Positions 1 through 10,567 of a DNA stretch of 64,000 nucleotides are shown piece by piece. The stretch spans positions 32,131,332-32,195,331 of the forward strand of contig NC_053046.1 of the NCBI RefSeq assembly GCF_003473485.1, written 5' to 3'. A program made the translations under genes and the position numbers. The notes beneath the pieces are model-generated. The model was not told where the DNA came from. It was given only the letters and a program-made list of their open reading frames with translations, and searched no databases. Source of the DNA: Medicago truncatula. Its lineage: Eukaryota > Streptophyta > Magnoliopsida > Fabales > Fabaceae. Within the stretch, counting starts at the first letter, position 1, and each line of letters opens with the position of its first letter.

Positions 1-183
1 AATAACATTTTATCAAACCCTACAAATTCAATCAGCTAACTACTTGTAAGCTCTCAGCTATCAGCTATCTTATCATCAACTACCCGCTCTAAACAATCTT
101 ATCAGCTATTTCTTAGCACACAAAGCTAGATCTATCAAATAAACAACACATAAGTTAGTTAAAAAGAGCGATAATTTTATTAC

Positions 184-523
184 CAATCTCAGCACCAAGT
201 CCTCGCATCCCGGAAACAAGAACACTGCTGGCGAAAAGCCTCCTCATAGTCTCCCTACCATACACAGCAAGCTGCCTGCTATGCAAATCCTCATCAATCT
301 CCTGCGCGTTGGAATTTCCAAAAGCCATACTCGACGCCGCAATCAAATTCCCGGTACTGTTACTGTTATCGCCGCCGCTACTGAAACTTTTGTCACTCTC
401 GTTCACAGTTGATTCACCGTTCCGCGTCTTCTTAACCGAACCTAAGTTGTTGTTACCGTTGTTGTTGTTAATCGGTTCTTCTACAACAACTTCTCCTTCA
501 CTAAGTCTCTTTCTTGGAAGCAT
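184..523 (-). CDS. UBA1: Ubiquitin-activating enzyme E1, first coding exon (partial gene)
   Basis: This exon encodes the N-terminal 113 residues of the E1 enzyme that adenylates ubiquitin and passes it to E2 enzymes in cytosol and nucleus. The start at 523 ([10 protein letters not shown]) is followed by a variable Asn/Ser-rich leader and then the conserved block [19 protein letters not shown] and the nucleotide-binding start [10 protein letters not shown], at about residues 75-113. The frame then runs into a stop, but a GT donor lies at 183-182 (ATTG|GTAATAA), exactly where the family continues with Ala-Lys-Asn. I therefore read this as a phase-1 exon end, not a truncation. The catalytic Cys and ubiquitin-fold domains (total about 1,050-1,100 residues in plants) must lie beyond the left edge. 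Very sure of the family; UBA1 versus UBA2 is not resolved. Confidence 0.9.
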
Positions 524-540
524 ATGGTGAAATAATCTGC

Positions 541-728
541 TGAACACACGGCGACAAATACGCACCGTCAAGATTATCAACAAAAGAAAACAGAAAAATT
601 GTTAAAAACAAAGTGATTATGTTAGACTCGAATCGAATCGATGAAATTGAAAAACCCTAAGAATCGAATCGATGAAATTGAAAAACCCTAAGAAACATAG
701 GAAGAAGATGATCAATCTGGAAACGTAC
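541..728 (-). other. Probable 5'-UTR intron of the E1 gene
   Basis: On the minus strand a donor (ATCG|GTACGT, 728-727) and an acceptor (TGTGTTCAG, ending at 540) bracket about 188 bp just upstream of the E1 start codon. The acceptor is preceded by a T-rich tract. A leader intron here is an inference from splice signals alone. The intron carries a perfect 31-bp tandem duplication (630-660 and 661-691). Confidence 0.5.
630..691. repeat. 31-bp tandem duplication in the E1 leader intron
   Basis: Two adjacent identical 31-bp units, each starting GAATCGAATCGATGAAATTG and ending AAACCCTAA, lie upstream of the E1 coding exon. Perfect identity points to a recent duplication. Confidence 0.85.
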
Positions 729-1012
729 CGATAAGGAAGAAAGAAATGGAATCTGATCGGAAATGAGAGAGAAATGGTATTCCTTCTGTTCGGTTTGGAA
801 TTGTGTAAAGAGTGTAATAGGGTTTGGTTTGATTTGGTAATAAAGCGAGAGAGATAGGGGTATTTCTGGAATTTTGCACGAAAATGTGTTTGAGTTGGAG
901 TTCTTCTAGTATTACTTTTCTAGCAAGTAATGAAGGGGACGAATTGGTAATAGAGGAATGATATGTGAACAACTAAATTGTACGACCAACAATTTACTTG
1001 CTATTTTTAATA

Positions 1013-1194
1013 GGGTTTGTCTAACATGTGCAATATTGCACATGTTAAGGTAACTAAAAGTAGCAAGTTTTTATTGAAACCAACAATTATTTAACAAAAA
1101 GTTATATATTTAATACAAAATGTTCAAGTTCCAATGCAAAGTTACTATTTTAAATTTCTTAACATGTGCAAATTTGCACATGATAGAAAAACCC
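1013..1194. mobile_element. Mutator-type MITE (182 bp, 9-bp TSD)
   Basis: The terminal inverted repeats begin GGGTTTGTCTAACATGTGCA and, reading in from the right end, GGGTTTTTCTATCATGTGCA. Each also contains a small internal palindrome around CATGTGCAA. The element is flanked by a perfect 9-bp direct repeat, TTTTTAATA (1004-1012 and 1195-1203), as produced by Mutator-like transposases. It has no coding capacity. The right half has relatives inside the FAR intron at about 54685-54760 and 54975-55030. Confidence 0.85.
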
Positions 1195-1762
1195 TTTTTA
1201 ATAATATTTTGCTTGATTTCGATTTCTGTACTCCTCACAAAGTTAAAGGTTGTTCCATTGATTGTCCAATTTTATATGTACAAATAATATAGCTCTTGCT
1301 AATAACACCCATATTTTTAAAATTTGGATGGATTGGTGATTGACTATGTAAGGAACTGATTCATTGATCGAAGCACTGAGTTATTGATAGAACCACATGA
1401 CTGAATTGGATTGAATTGAAAAACTCGATTATATGACTCGACCTATATAAAATCTGGGTTGTTGCATGCATTTCCTCGTGACATTTGGGTTATGGCATGG
1501 GTAACACTTGGTTGTTGCATGTATTTTTCTTGACATTTGGTTTATTTGATGTATTCTTCATGAGTCATGACACTTAGGATGCATTTTAGGTGCTTAAAGA
1601 TACAAATGGTAGGGTCTTTTTGCTGAAAGACAAAAATGATAAGGTTGCCATTTTGTCATTTTCAGATGCTAGGATTTCGGTGTCAATGAACAAAATAGTG
1701 TAAAATTGTAGAGCTTGTTAGGGTTTAGTTAGGGTTTTATGACATAACTTTCTTCCTTTTTT

Positions 1763-1764
<2 letters not shown>

Positions 1765-1800
<36 letters not shown>
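1765..1800. repeat. (TAA)n microsatellite
   Basis: About twelve TAA units. It is interrupted at its right side by the inverted-repeat element at 1801-1973 and resumes after it. Confidence 0.95.
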
Positions 1801-1973
1801 GGGTCTTGCTAACCAGTACCCAGGATATTGGTTAAGGAATCTACTAACAGAAAATTTGTCTTGAAAATATAAGATGTTACTTTTGATCAAGTAATGATTA
1901 CACAACTTTTTTTGAAAACTTACTTGTTTTGGATGCTTAATCAATGCCTTTAGGACACTGGTTAACATTTTCC
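1801..1973. mobile_element. Short inverted-repeat MITE inserted in a TAA microsatellite
   Basis: The ends are related inverted repeats: left GGGTCTTGCTAACCAGTACC, right (reverse complement) GGAAAATGTTAACCAGTGTC. The flanks both read TAATAATAA, consistent with a 9-bp duplication, but the simple repeat makes that uninformative. The terminal motif TGYTAACCAGTR recurs in the element at 50649-50835 and resembles that at 34170-34354. Confidence 0.7.
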
Positions 1974-2565
1974 TAATAATAATAATATAATAATAGTTAT
2001 TATTTTTTTTATTTTTATTATTAGCATAAAGATGGGCACTATTATGCTAATATGTCCGCTCTCTTTACCAAGCTAACGTGTATGTATATTTTATTATGTT
2101 TGTTTGTATAATTTTGATTACAATTTTAAAATTTTTAAATATTAATGAAAATTATTCGTACACACATCGATTTACGTATAAATTATTGTCGAAACATATA
2201 ACAAAATTATTTATCAACTTGATGTATTTTGGTTTGTCTATATATAAAATAAAAATAAGATAACGATCATCTTTTTTTTTTTTGACAAGAACGATCATCT
2301 TCTTATTGATGATATTTATATTGACAAAAAATATACTTGATCTAGTTTGTTACACTTTTTTTAAGGATAAAGAAAAAACTGGATATTTACTCGTATCGTG
2401 TTTGTTGCATGATTTTGTGTGGTAACAAAAAAAATTGTGTTTGTTACACTTTTTAATATTTGAATTCACTGTCATCCATTATCTTTTTTAAATGGTAAAA
2501 AAAAATCAGACATATACAATTTGTTACATTTTGTTTTAATATTTAAATTTACTCTTACTATTTGT

Positions 2566-2760
2566 TATATGTTTTATTTTTATTGAAAGTTGAGGGTAAT
2601 TTTAGAAGGAGAAAAAATCAGTCCAAAAAATTATATTTTCTTTATATATAGTATAAATATAATCTATACTATATATAAAGAAAATAACCCATTTAAGTTA
2701 TTTTCGGCTGGTTTTTTCTCTTTCAAAAAATGCCCTCAATTTTCAATACAAATAACATAT
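2566..2760. mobile_element. Foldback (long inverted repeat) element
   Basis: The left arm (about 2566-2657) and right arm (about 2668-2760) are imperfect inverted copies meeting at the near-perfect centre TTTCTTTATATATAGTATA. Outer parts also match (TATTGAAAGTTGAGGG against TATTGAAAATTGAGGG on the other strand). The single transcript would fold into a long hairpin. Exact ends and target duplication were not resolved. Confidence 0.7.
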
Positions 2761-3084
2761 TAATAAATAGATAAAAAAAACTCTCCTCCAACCTACCTAT
2801 TTATCGAGAGTTCATTCGGGGCTTTTTGAAAATATAAAAAAATATAGACACTCAAAGTAAATATATTTTTTACGCTTGTCCTATTTCTTATGTATTCATT
2901 TACTAGCGACTCGCGGACCTTCTATACTATTCTCCATTATTCTTTCTTAATCATTCTCCTTGGATTGGATATTCTCTAATCAATATTTTCTTCATCGTAA
3001 ATATACTGTGAAAGATCGACAAGAGGATAACACTGAAGGTTGAAGAGACTCTATAGTCAGTTAGTCACTTCCTATTTCTATGTT

Positions 3085-3625
3085 GGAGGCACCGTCATTG
3101 ATATTCTGCATACTTTTGAAAGGATCATAGGTTCTAGGGGATAACTTTATCATTTTGCAATCGTATCCATATCAAGTCTCATTTTTTGAACACATGAAAC
3201 TTGCAAATAATATTTCCTCACTGAGTCTTATGCCTTGAATTTTGTTTTCAATTCCCTCACGAACATGTTCATGCAACTTTTTGATTTAATTTGCCACATC
3301 TTCTGCATTTACATTGTATTGTAGAGCGCTTGAAAGGGTTAAGTCTAATAGAAGGGGACGCATAACATAAACTACCTCAAATAAGCATTTTTCGATAGTT
3401 TGATTGGTTTATTTTCAGTGAACTCAACTTGTGCAAGGATATGATCACATTGTCTCAAATTCTTTCCAAAATTTCAAAGTAAATTTTCCAAAAGCTTGTT
3501 AATTACTTTTGCTTGTCCATTTGTCCGAAGATGACTAGACAACAATGCTAAATTGTAGTTTAATACCTTTCTCTTCCACAAAGTTCTCTAAGGTTTAAGA
3601 TTTCACATTCCATATTTTGGCCTTA
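3085..3625 (-). pseudogene. Decayed Ty3/gypsy retrotransposon, integrase C-terminal part
   Basis: Minus-strand translation across several frames gives pieces of the gypsy integrase end: a 'TNGQAKVINKLLENLL' stretch, then 'HILAQVEFTENKPI', 'FEVVYVMRPL', 'KLHEHVREGIENKIQ' and finally 'TYDPFKSMQNINDGA'. These line up in order with the family motifs around HPQTDGQTEVVNRTLGNLLR, FAYNRS, FEVVYG.RPL and GPF.VLEKINDNAY. Stops and frameshifts between the pieces show it is dead. No LTRs were found nearby, so the remainder has been deleted or diverged. Confidence 0.75.
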
Positions 3626-4590
3626 TCGATGAATTTTGAGTCATGTCATGATTTTAATGCTAAAGTTACCTCCAATGAAATACTATGATTAATTTCCATC
3701 AAATAAAAACAACATCAGCAATACTTGATGCATTGCTCAAAAGTTGAATCCACAAGTTCAACAAAACATCGTTACTCAAAATCAAATGATAATATTATCA
3801 ATACAAGCTAAAAAAGGAATTGGCTTGTTTATATATTCATATGGAATTTATGCTTCTTTATACTTATTGATTAAATATTGTTTACCTTATCATAATACAA
3901 GATAACATGCTTATTGTTACCACTATTGTAATGTGGATGATTTCCTTTTTCTGGCCAAGATGGAGCCATGGCACTTTACAGTTTTTGGACCTTTCACTTT
4001 CGAATCCAAATTTCACCTTTTTTTTTAAGAGGGAATTTCACCCTTTTTTAGATGCCCACTAATGAAATTTGCTATTGCACATTCTTGTTTAGCAAAAGTG
4101 TAAGTATTATTATCAAAGAAAAGCATAAGCATGTGATTGACTTCAAGATACGATCGTTGTTATACTTTTGAATTGCTTCCATTTTGTAGAGGTGTTTACC
4201 TGTGGTTTTTTGCTTTGTTTTTAATCTTTTTGCTCTCTGGATAAATGAATCTTAATAATCTCGAGTTCGGCTGAGAGATGAATAAAATCCAATTACGATT
4301 GTTTCGTTTAAAATTTGAACTTGGTACTCCTTAACAAATAAAACATATTGTTTGTTGATCAGTGACGAATCAACGTTAAGTGTGTTGGGGCACCATAATC
4401 ACCTCAGTTGTGCGCACTCACTAAAAATTATTAAATAATTTTATCTGTGAAGAATTAAGCACACAACGATGTAAGAGATGAATTATTGAATACTTGTTTG
4501 ATCATTTAAATAGTGAAATATACTTTTGATAGTTAAAAAAATGAAAGATAGAAACCAATTTTAAAACATAAAGACACAATATTTTTGATG
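3626..4590. other. AT-rich intergenic DNA
   Basis: No open frame, inverted repeat or family motif that I recognise. Probably older, unrecognisable transposon sequence. Confidence 0.5.
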
Positions 4591-4703
4591 GTGGCCGGGG
4601 TTTGAACCCCAAACCTTGCATATAGTGGTGGCCGGGGTTTGAACCCCAAACTTTGAATATATTATGCATTGTCCATACCAATGAGCTAAGCTCACGAGGA
4701 CAA
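4591..4703 (-). mobile_element. tRNA-derived SINE with duplicated box B
   Basis: Read on the minus strand it begins GTCCTCGTGAGCTTAGCTCA (box A region) and contains GGGGTTTGAACCCC (box B-like). This is the tRNA-related head of a legume SINE family, not a functional tRNA, as no cloverleaf is completed. A 24-bp block with box B (4591-4614) is repeated exactly at 4628-4651. Confidence 0.75.
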
Positions 4704-5302
4704 ACACAAATATACAATATAATTATAATTTGTAAATGTTGAGATATCTTCAATTTTTTGGTATATATTTGTAAACTTCAAATTTTTGCTTGATGGCAAT
4801 AATGTCATAATTTTATCATTTATCCATGTTGCCGGTAATTTTTGAAACTTGATAACAAATGTGGATTATTCTTAAAAAAAAAAAGTGGATTATAAATAAA
4901 ATCTATATAGGGATATCACAAAATTTGATAGGATTGTAGTGCTATTGTTGCAATTGTAGTAAGTAAGTAAATAAATGAAGAATTCACTAGATAACTTCAA
5001 AAGTAATATGCATGCATAACATAAATATTTGATGCAGATTGATTTAACCACCCCACCAATGAACAAATAATTAATGAAATACTTTGTCCTTGTGCATAAA
5101 ATTAGGCTCAATGTGATAATGGGAGCAGATATATATGTGTAAAATTCCTTGTATCCCACACAAACAAGAATGTGTCACTTCGCACCTGAAATGGTTGGAT
5201 TATTTCCCCACCAAAGAAACACAGAATCAAATGGAACCCACTTTTTGATCCCATTAATATAGCCTCCATGAAACAAAACAAAAGAAAAACTAACTAATGA
5301 CC

Positions 5303-5337
<35 letters not shown>

Positions 5338-6088
5338 GAAACTAACTAATGACCACTTGTTGCCCCTCAAAACGTGTTATATTTTGGTTTTTCTTTTTCG
5401 CTATAAATTCTCCTTTTAAGGAGAATAAGTGAGATATATGGGGTTTCAACCCCGACTCCTACATATGTTATGCAATATTCATGTCAACTGAACTAAACTT
5501 ATGGAAACATGTTTTGATTTTTCTATTTCTCGCAAAATTATCATAGTTTTCACCAAATAATATTTCTGTGATGCATTTATTTATTTATTTATAGAAGATA
5601 AGTGTTAGTGGTTAATTTGTTTGAAGAATGGAAAGTTTTTTAGTAGCAAGGGTCGAAGCTTAGATTGAACTTTGGACCTCCTACACAACACTCTTTAATT
5701 AAACATCATTGATCATTGCGTTAAATCGATCATGTTATATCGACATATTGAATAGCAGCGTGACTGTTTTACTTAAGTTTAATTACTATACTTCGTTTAC
5801 ATGTGTACTCCTATACTCGAGTGACCGTTCATTTATCAGTAAATACGAGTCATAAACAACAAAAGGAATTTTAGTGGCCTCAATAGGAATCTAACCCCCA
5901 CCCATTGGAAAAAGTGATGGTTACTCTCTGATCCTTAACCTCAACTAATGACAACTCCCTAAGCTAAAAGTTGAAAAATTATATATCTTCATAACTGCTA
6001 TATAAACACGACAAACTCATTTCTATATGTTACCTTTACAATTTTCTTTCAATATTTTAGGTTCATCAAAGGCTGTATACATATAAAG
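4704..6088. other. Intergenic DNA with a second SINE relic
   Basis: It holds a SINE fragment at about 5438-5506 (minus strand; GGGGTTTCAACCCC box B-like, then GCATAA and a degenerate CTCA box A), and a T homopolymer of nearly 30 bases at about 5307-5334 flanked by two copies of an 'aactaactaatgaccac' sequence. No gene is visible. Confidence 0.6.
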
Positions 6089-9000
6089 TTACCTACTTTT
6101 GTTGTATGGTTGCAGCAATATGGCTAAAATATCGGAGAATTGAGGACGTTTGGAAGGGGTATTGTTCCAGCATTTTGTCATAATGTATTTTAGATTTGGT
6201 TGGCAGTCCTTGGGAACTTCAGGTCTAAGGCCACAGGCTGCAATGCCAACTGCTGCCTGCACAGGAGAAAGTGCAGAATATGCTGCCTCACCACTAACCA
6301 TCTCCCAAATTACCATGCCATAACTATAAACGTTGCTCATCGATGTCTCTGTCACGCTTTCAGGGTCTCCTGCAATTATCTGTTTTCAACCCAAAAAGGA
6401 AGAGGAGACAATGAGTTAGCATGAACTAGGGTCCTGTTTGGATAAACAACTTAATTAAGCACTTATAACATACAAATCAAAGAGTGTCAGCAACATTGAT
6501 GTGAATTGGTGTGTTCGTGTGATATGTAAGGGCATTACCTCTTGGAAGACTAGTTAATAAAGCATGAAAACCAGCTTATTTATGCACAACAACCAAAAAA
6601 CTATATGGTTATTTGGTAGTCTTGAGTAAAAAAATTTATGTACTGTCTATTAAGTTCTCACTTTTCTCTTTGAATGAACACCTTTATTCGATAGTTTTTT
6701 TTTTTCCCGGTCTGCGCACGAGGTGTGAGGGCATTCTGATCATCTTAATTAATAAGACAAATAATTATAATACTGTGAAAAAGACCATATCAAAGGCTTG
6801 AGACATGCGGGCTCCATTCTCAAATTAATTCTGGTATAATTACAATTACAGAAAGCATACTTATACACGAGTGGTTAGTGTTAAATAAAGGTATGCATGC
6901 ATTATAAGGGAAAGCAAAAGAAGGAAATTATTAAGATATGTTAGGCATGCTCAAACAATGATGTCAGGACAAGTGACATAAACTTTTTTCAAATGTAAGC
7001 TAGTTTGATGATGCTTCACACACAATGTATCGAAACAACGATTTTTGAGACAAAAAAGTTACTGTAAGTTTCTCTCCGGCTCAACTACTAGCATGTCATT
7101 TTCATGTTGTACTGGTCCATAAGAGCATAAAAAAGAGGTAATAGAGCCAAAACACTATACTGGAATTTTTCTTTGAACTAGCAGTGGATACAAGGACAAA
7201 CACAGCAACAGAGAAGACAAATAAGAAAATTCACATAACAACTTGGTCATATTACGGAAGAAGAAGAAAACACCAAAAAAGGAAATCAGTAAGAACATAG
7301 CTGCAATTCTTTGTTGAACACATGTGGGATAAAATGAAATTTTTAAGAAACTTTCTTAATGTCAGATAGCTAGTTATAACATTGTAAATTAGTAAAGCTC
7401 TGAAATTCCTTGAGGAGAATGCTAAGTTGGCTAAATTAACATCTCAAAGCAGATTTTTTTCCCCATGTTTGATAGAATTTGATCTTATTATTGCTTTCAA
7501 TCAGTGAGAATAAGGGTTCATATACAAAGCTCTACTCCTCCATCTCATTATAAGTGTTATGTTTGAAATATTTGCATGTCACAAACTATTTGCCACTTTA
7601 GAATACCAAGACAATACCTATTTAACTTTTTTCAATATTACCCTAATTTAATTAAATAGTCCACTTAACTACTACACAACTGCTACTTTGAGAGTTTGAG
7701 TTACTCCAATTAATGCGTGTATTTTAGTCTTAACACATTAGTGTACTATGAACAATGACATAACTAATCATTTTTTAATTAGTGTGCATTACCTTAAACA
7801 ACACTATATGACACAGATATGATTGAAAATGCATACTCATAGTAAATCCATGTGCATAAGAGCATTAGTATTTTCTCACCCTATACTTAGATACAAATCA
7901 TTATGAGTCAATCTTTGCAGGCAGTGTTACAAATTTATGTCAAATCATTATTACACAAATACCGTATTTTATACATATTGTATCTGATACTTGTATCAAG
8001 TCTATGCATCATAAGAGGTGGGGTTTTGGTTGGTCTTGCAGGGGGCTAGCAGCTGCCTGTCACTGCTTGCTACGTTAGCAGGCTTGTTTGTGCTGGTTTG
8101 GATGGTTTGCTCGTCCGCGTAACAGGTTTTGAGGGCTGTTTTTTCATCAGCCTTGTTTTTGGGGTTTGGGACAGCAGTGGCGTGTGCTGTCTAGATGGAA
8201 TCCCTCTCCCCCTGTCCTGCTGCTATTCAGCGTTTTTGGGCAATTATAGGTGTTCTGGAGCTTGGCTTCGGGTTGTTCCTTTGGGGGTGGCTGGTTTTTA
8301 GGTTCCTCAGATATATGGAATTTTTGGGTAGTCCCTTGTGGGTGTTCCGCATATATACGGTACCTTTGTAACCTTTCCTCTTTCGCCCTTGGTTTTTGTG
8401 TGTCTTACACAAGCCGGGCTTACTAAATTTTGCAGTTTAAAAAAATAAAAAGTCTATGCATCATAGTTTGTGTGTTAAAGGCAGCTAGGCCGCATATTTG
8501 TGTGACACAATCTTCAATACTTGCAACAATTATTAACTTGAAAAAAAAAGGGAATGAGTAGAAGCAAACCTCAGGAGCTAGCCATCTATAACCATCAGTT
8601 TCATACTCCATTGCTTCTCCGACACTCTTGCAGGCAGTGACTACACCCATATTTCCCAAACAAGCATTCCCATGCCTATCTAACAGAATCCTCTGCGTAT
8701 TAAGATCTCTGTATGCAACACCATGATCATTCATAAACTTGATCCCCTCGGCTACATCAACCGCGATTCTAACAATATCCTTACTCTGAAGCTTCTTGTT
8801 CTTTAACATTAAGTCATGCACAGACTTACCTACCATGAACTTAGTCACCACGCATAATCCATGGTTATCATCCACACATATGCCACAGAACTGCAGAATG
8901 TTTCTATGGCCACATGTCATTAGTTCCAGAAGATCTTTGTGGAGCTCGAACTCGTAAGCATTTCCTTTTTCACACCCTTTCAGCTTCTCGATTCCAACCC

Positions 9001-10567
9001 TTTTCCCCATGTAGATCCCTTTATAAGAAGTAGGTCCAATCTGTTCTGTAAACTCAACATAATCAGCATTCAACAACCATTTCTCAATCTCATCACCACC
9101 CGACTTTATCGTCTGCCATTCATCGACCGATACAGTGAAAGATGAGGTAGGCAAAGGCATCTGAAGCTGAATCTTTTGGCTAGAATTCTCAAACTCCTTT
9201 CCACTACCACTATCTTCTCCAATCTCCCCTAATTCTCTCCCCTTGAAACTCTCTTCCTGACACCCACAAAGTCCAAATGAAAGCTTCACATTCACAGAAC
9301 CCGTTTTGGGCTTCTTTATCGCAAACTTCAAAGCATTCTCAACTCGGGTCTTGACCAATTTTTCATGCCCGGTCCTAACAACAAGAAGAACAACCCCTAA
9401 GGTGAAACCTTTCTTCTCAAAGATCTGTGCCCTCTTGCTACAAATGGAGAAACTATCCAACGCAACCGACATTGCAGGCCATGAAATGAGCGCGTTGCAA
9501 GCAAAATTGAGCTTCAAAACAGACCCCTGAGCCTGAACCTCACCATCACGACCACCACACTCTTGTTGAATCAAAATCGCAGGCTGATCACTTTCCAATG
9601 CCTGTTCCATCAACTTGATGTGAAGAAACACATCCTTCATATCAAATTCAGCCTGTGCATAACTATAAACAAAAAAACACAAACATAAAAAAAAAAAAAA
9701 ATTATTTTTTTAAACAAACAAAGAAAATCATCATGACCTTAGTTTTTTTTTGTTATGTATAGCATTTACTAACAAACAACACATGCTTAAAAAAATCAAC
9801 CTTTAAAATTTATTGGAAGAAAAAGTGAGAATGAGATACAATATGACCCAATTTTATCATATTTGATTCAGTAAATTGTACTTTTTGTTCTCTAAATGTG
9901 TGAGACAGTGCCACTATAACCCCACAATATATTGAAATTACAAAAACATCTTTGAGCATGTCCTTAGTATAGTAATTTCATAGACTGTACTAACTAACAG
10001 AAGAAACATTCAATAAGCAAACTAACTAAAGAAAGATACATTTTAGAGCAAAAAAGAGAAAGAGCTATAGTGATAACTATTGACACATTCAAGACCAATA
10101 GCAATAACAATAATAGAACATACAATCTAGTATTCAATTTGGTTCCTTTCTATAATCACTAGAGAAAAAAGGTACCTGAGAGGAAGAGAATTGTAATGAT
10201 TACGAATGGTGGAGATAAGATTATCAGGAAGCTGAGTTCCAGGGTAGAGTTGAGTAAGATTACGAAGAACAGAAGCCCAAGCAAGTTTCTTAGAAGAAGG
10301 AGGAGACTCAGGATTGTTAGTATTATTAAGGTTGAGTGTGTTTTTGAAAGATGTGATTGCATCAGAAAGATTACGACCAAGTTTGTGAAACTTGTTCTTG
10401 TGTATGAGAATGGAAGAGTCTTTGGAAGCAAGAGAAAGAGAAGAAGAAGAAGAAGTAGCTTCTGATCTGTGGTGAGTTTTCATGAGGACTTGTTGTTGTT
10501 CAACCGTGTCTTCATCAGTCATGGTGGTTGTGGTGCGAGTTGGCCAACACTCTAAGGCTGCAGCCAT
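6089..10567 (-). CDS. Protein kinase-like protein with degenerate catalytic motifs (probable pseudokinase)
   Basis: Three exons, 10567-10176, 9662-8570 and 6379-6089, splice in frame to 591 residues. Start MAAALECWPTRT was preferred to an upstream ATG because the upstream residues look non-coding. Residues 1-130 are Ser/Asn-rich; about 131-330 are a plant-specific region I cannot name; about 335-585 are a TKL-type kinase fold with the late landmarks GYRWLAPE (APE), VYSYGMVIWEM and KRPQFSDIL. Early motifs are altered: the beta-3 lysine position of VAIK reads VGIE (Glu356), HRD reads YRD (448-450), the loop Asn is Arg, and DFG reads NMG (468-470). The loop Asp is kept. I infer weak or no phosphotransfer and a scaffold or signalling role. 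Intron 2 (2.2 kb) hosts a retroposon. The exact orthologue is not identified. Confidence 0.85.
8014..8449 (+). mobile_element. Non-LTR retroposon (5'-truncated LINE or SINE) with 16-bp TSD, in the kinase intron
   Basis: The insert is bounded by a perfect 16-bp direct repeat, AAGTCTATGCATCATA (7998-8013 and 8450-8465), and ends in an A-rich tail just before the right copy. Both are hallmarks of target-primed reverse transcription. It is GC-richer than its surroundings. Its tail contains the near-palindrome CCGCATATATACGG followed by ACCTTTGTA; the same signature closes a second insert at about 15345-15640. It encodes nothing I recognise. Confidence 0.85.

Noticed and set aside
155..183. Truncated E1 protein ending GNKIIALFN
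   Set aside because: Those residues come from reading into an intron; a good GT donor lies at the point of divergence.
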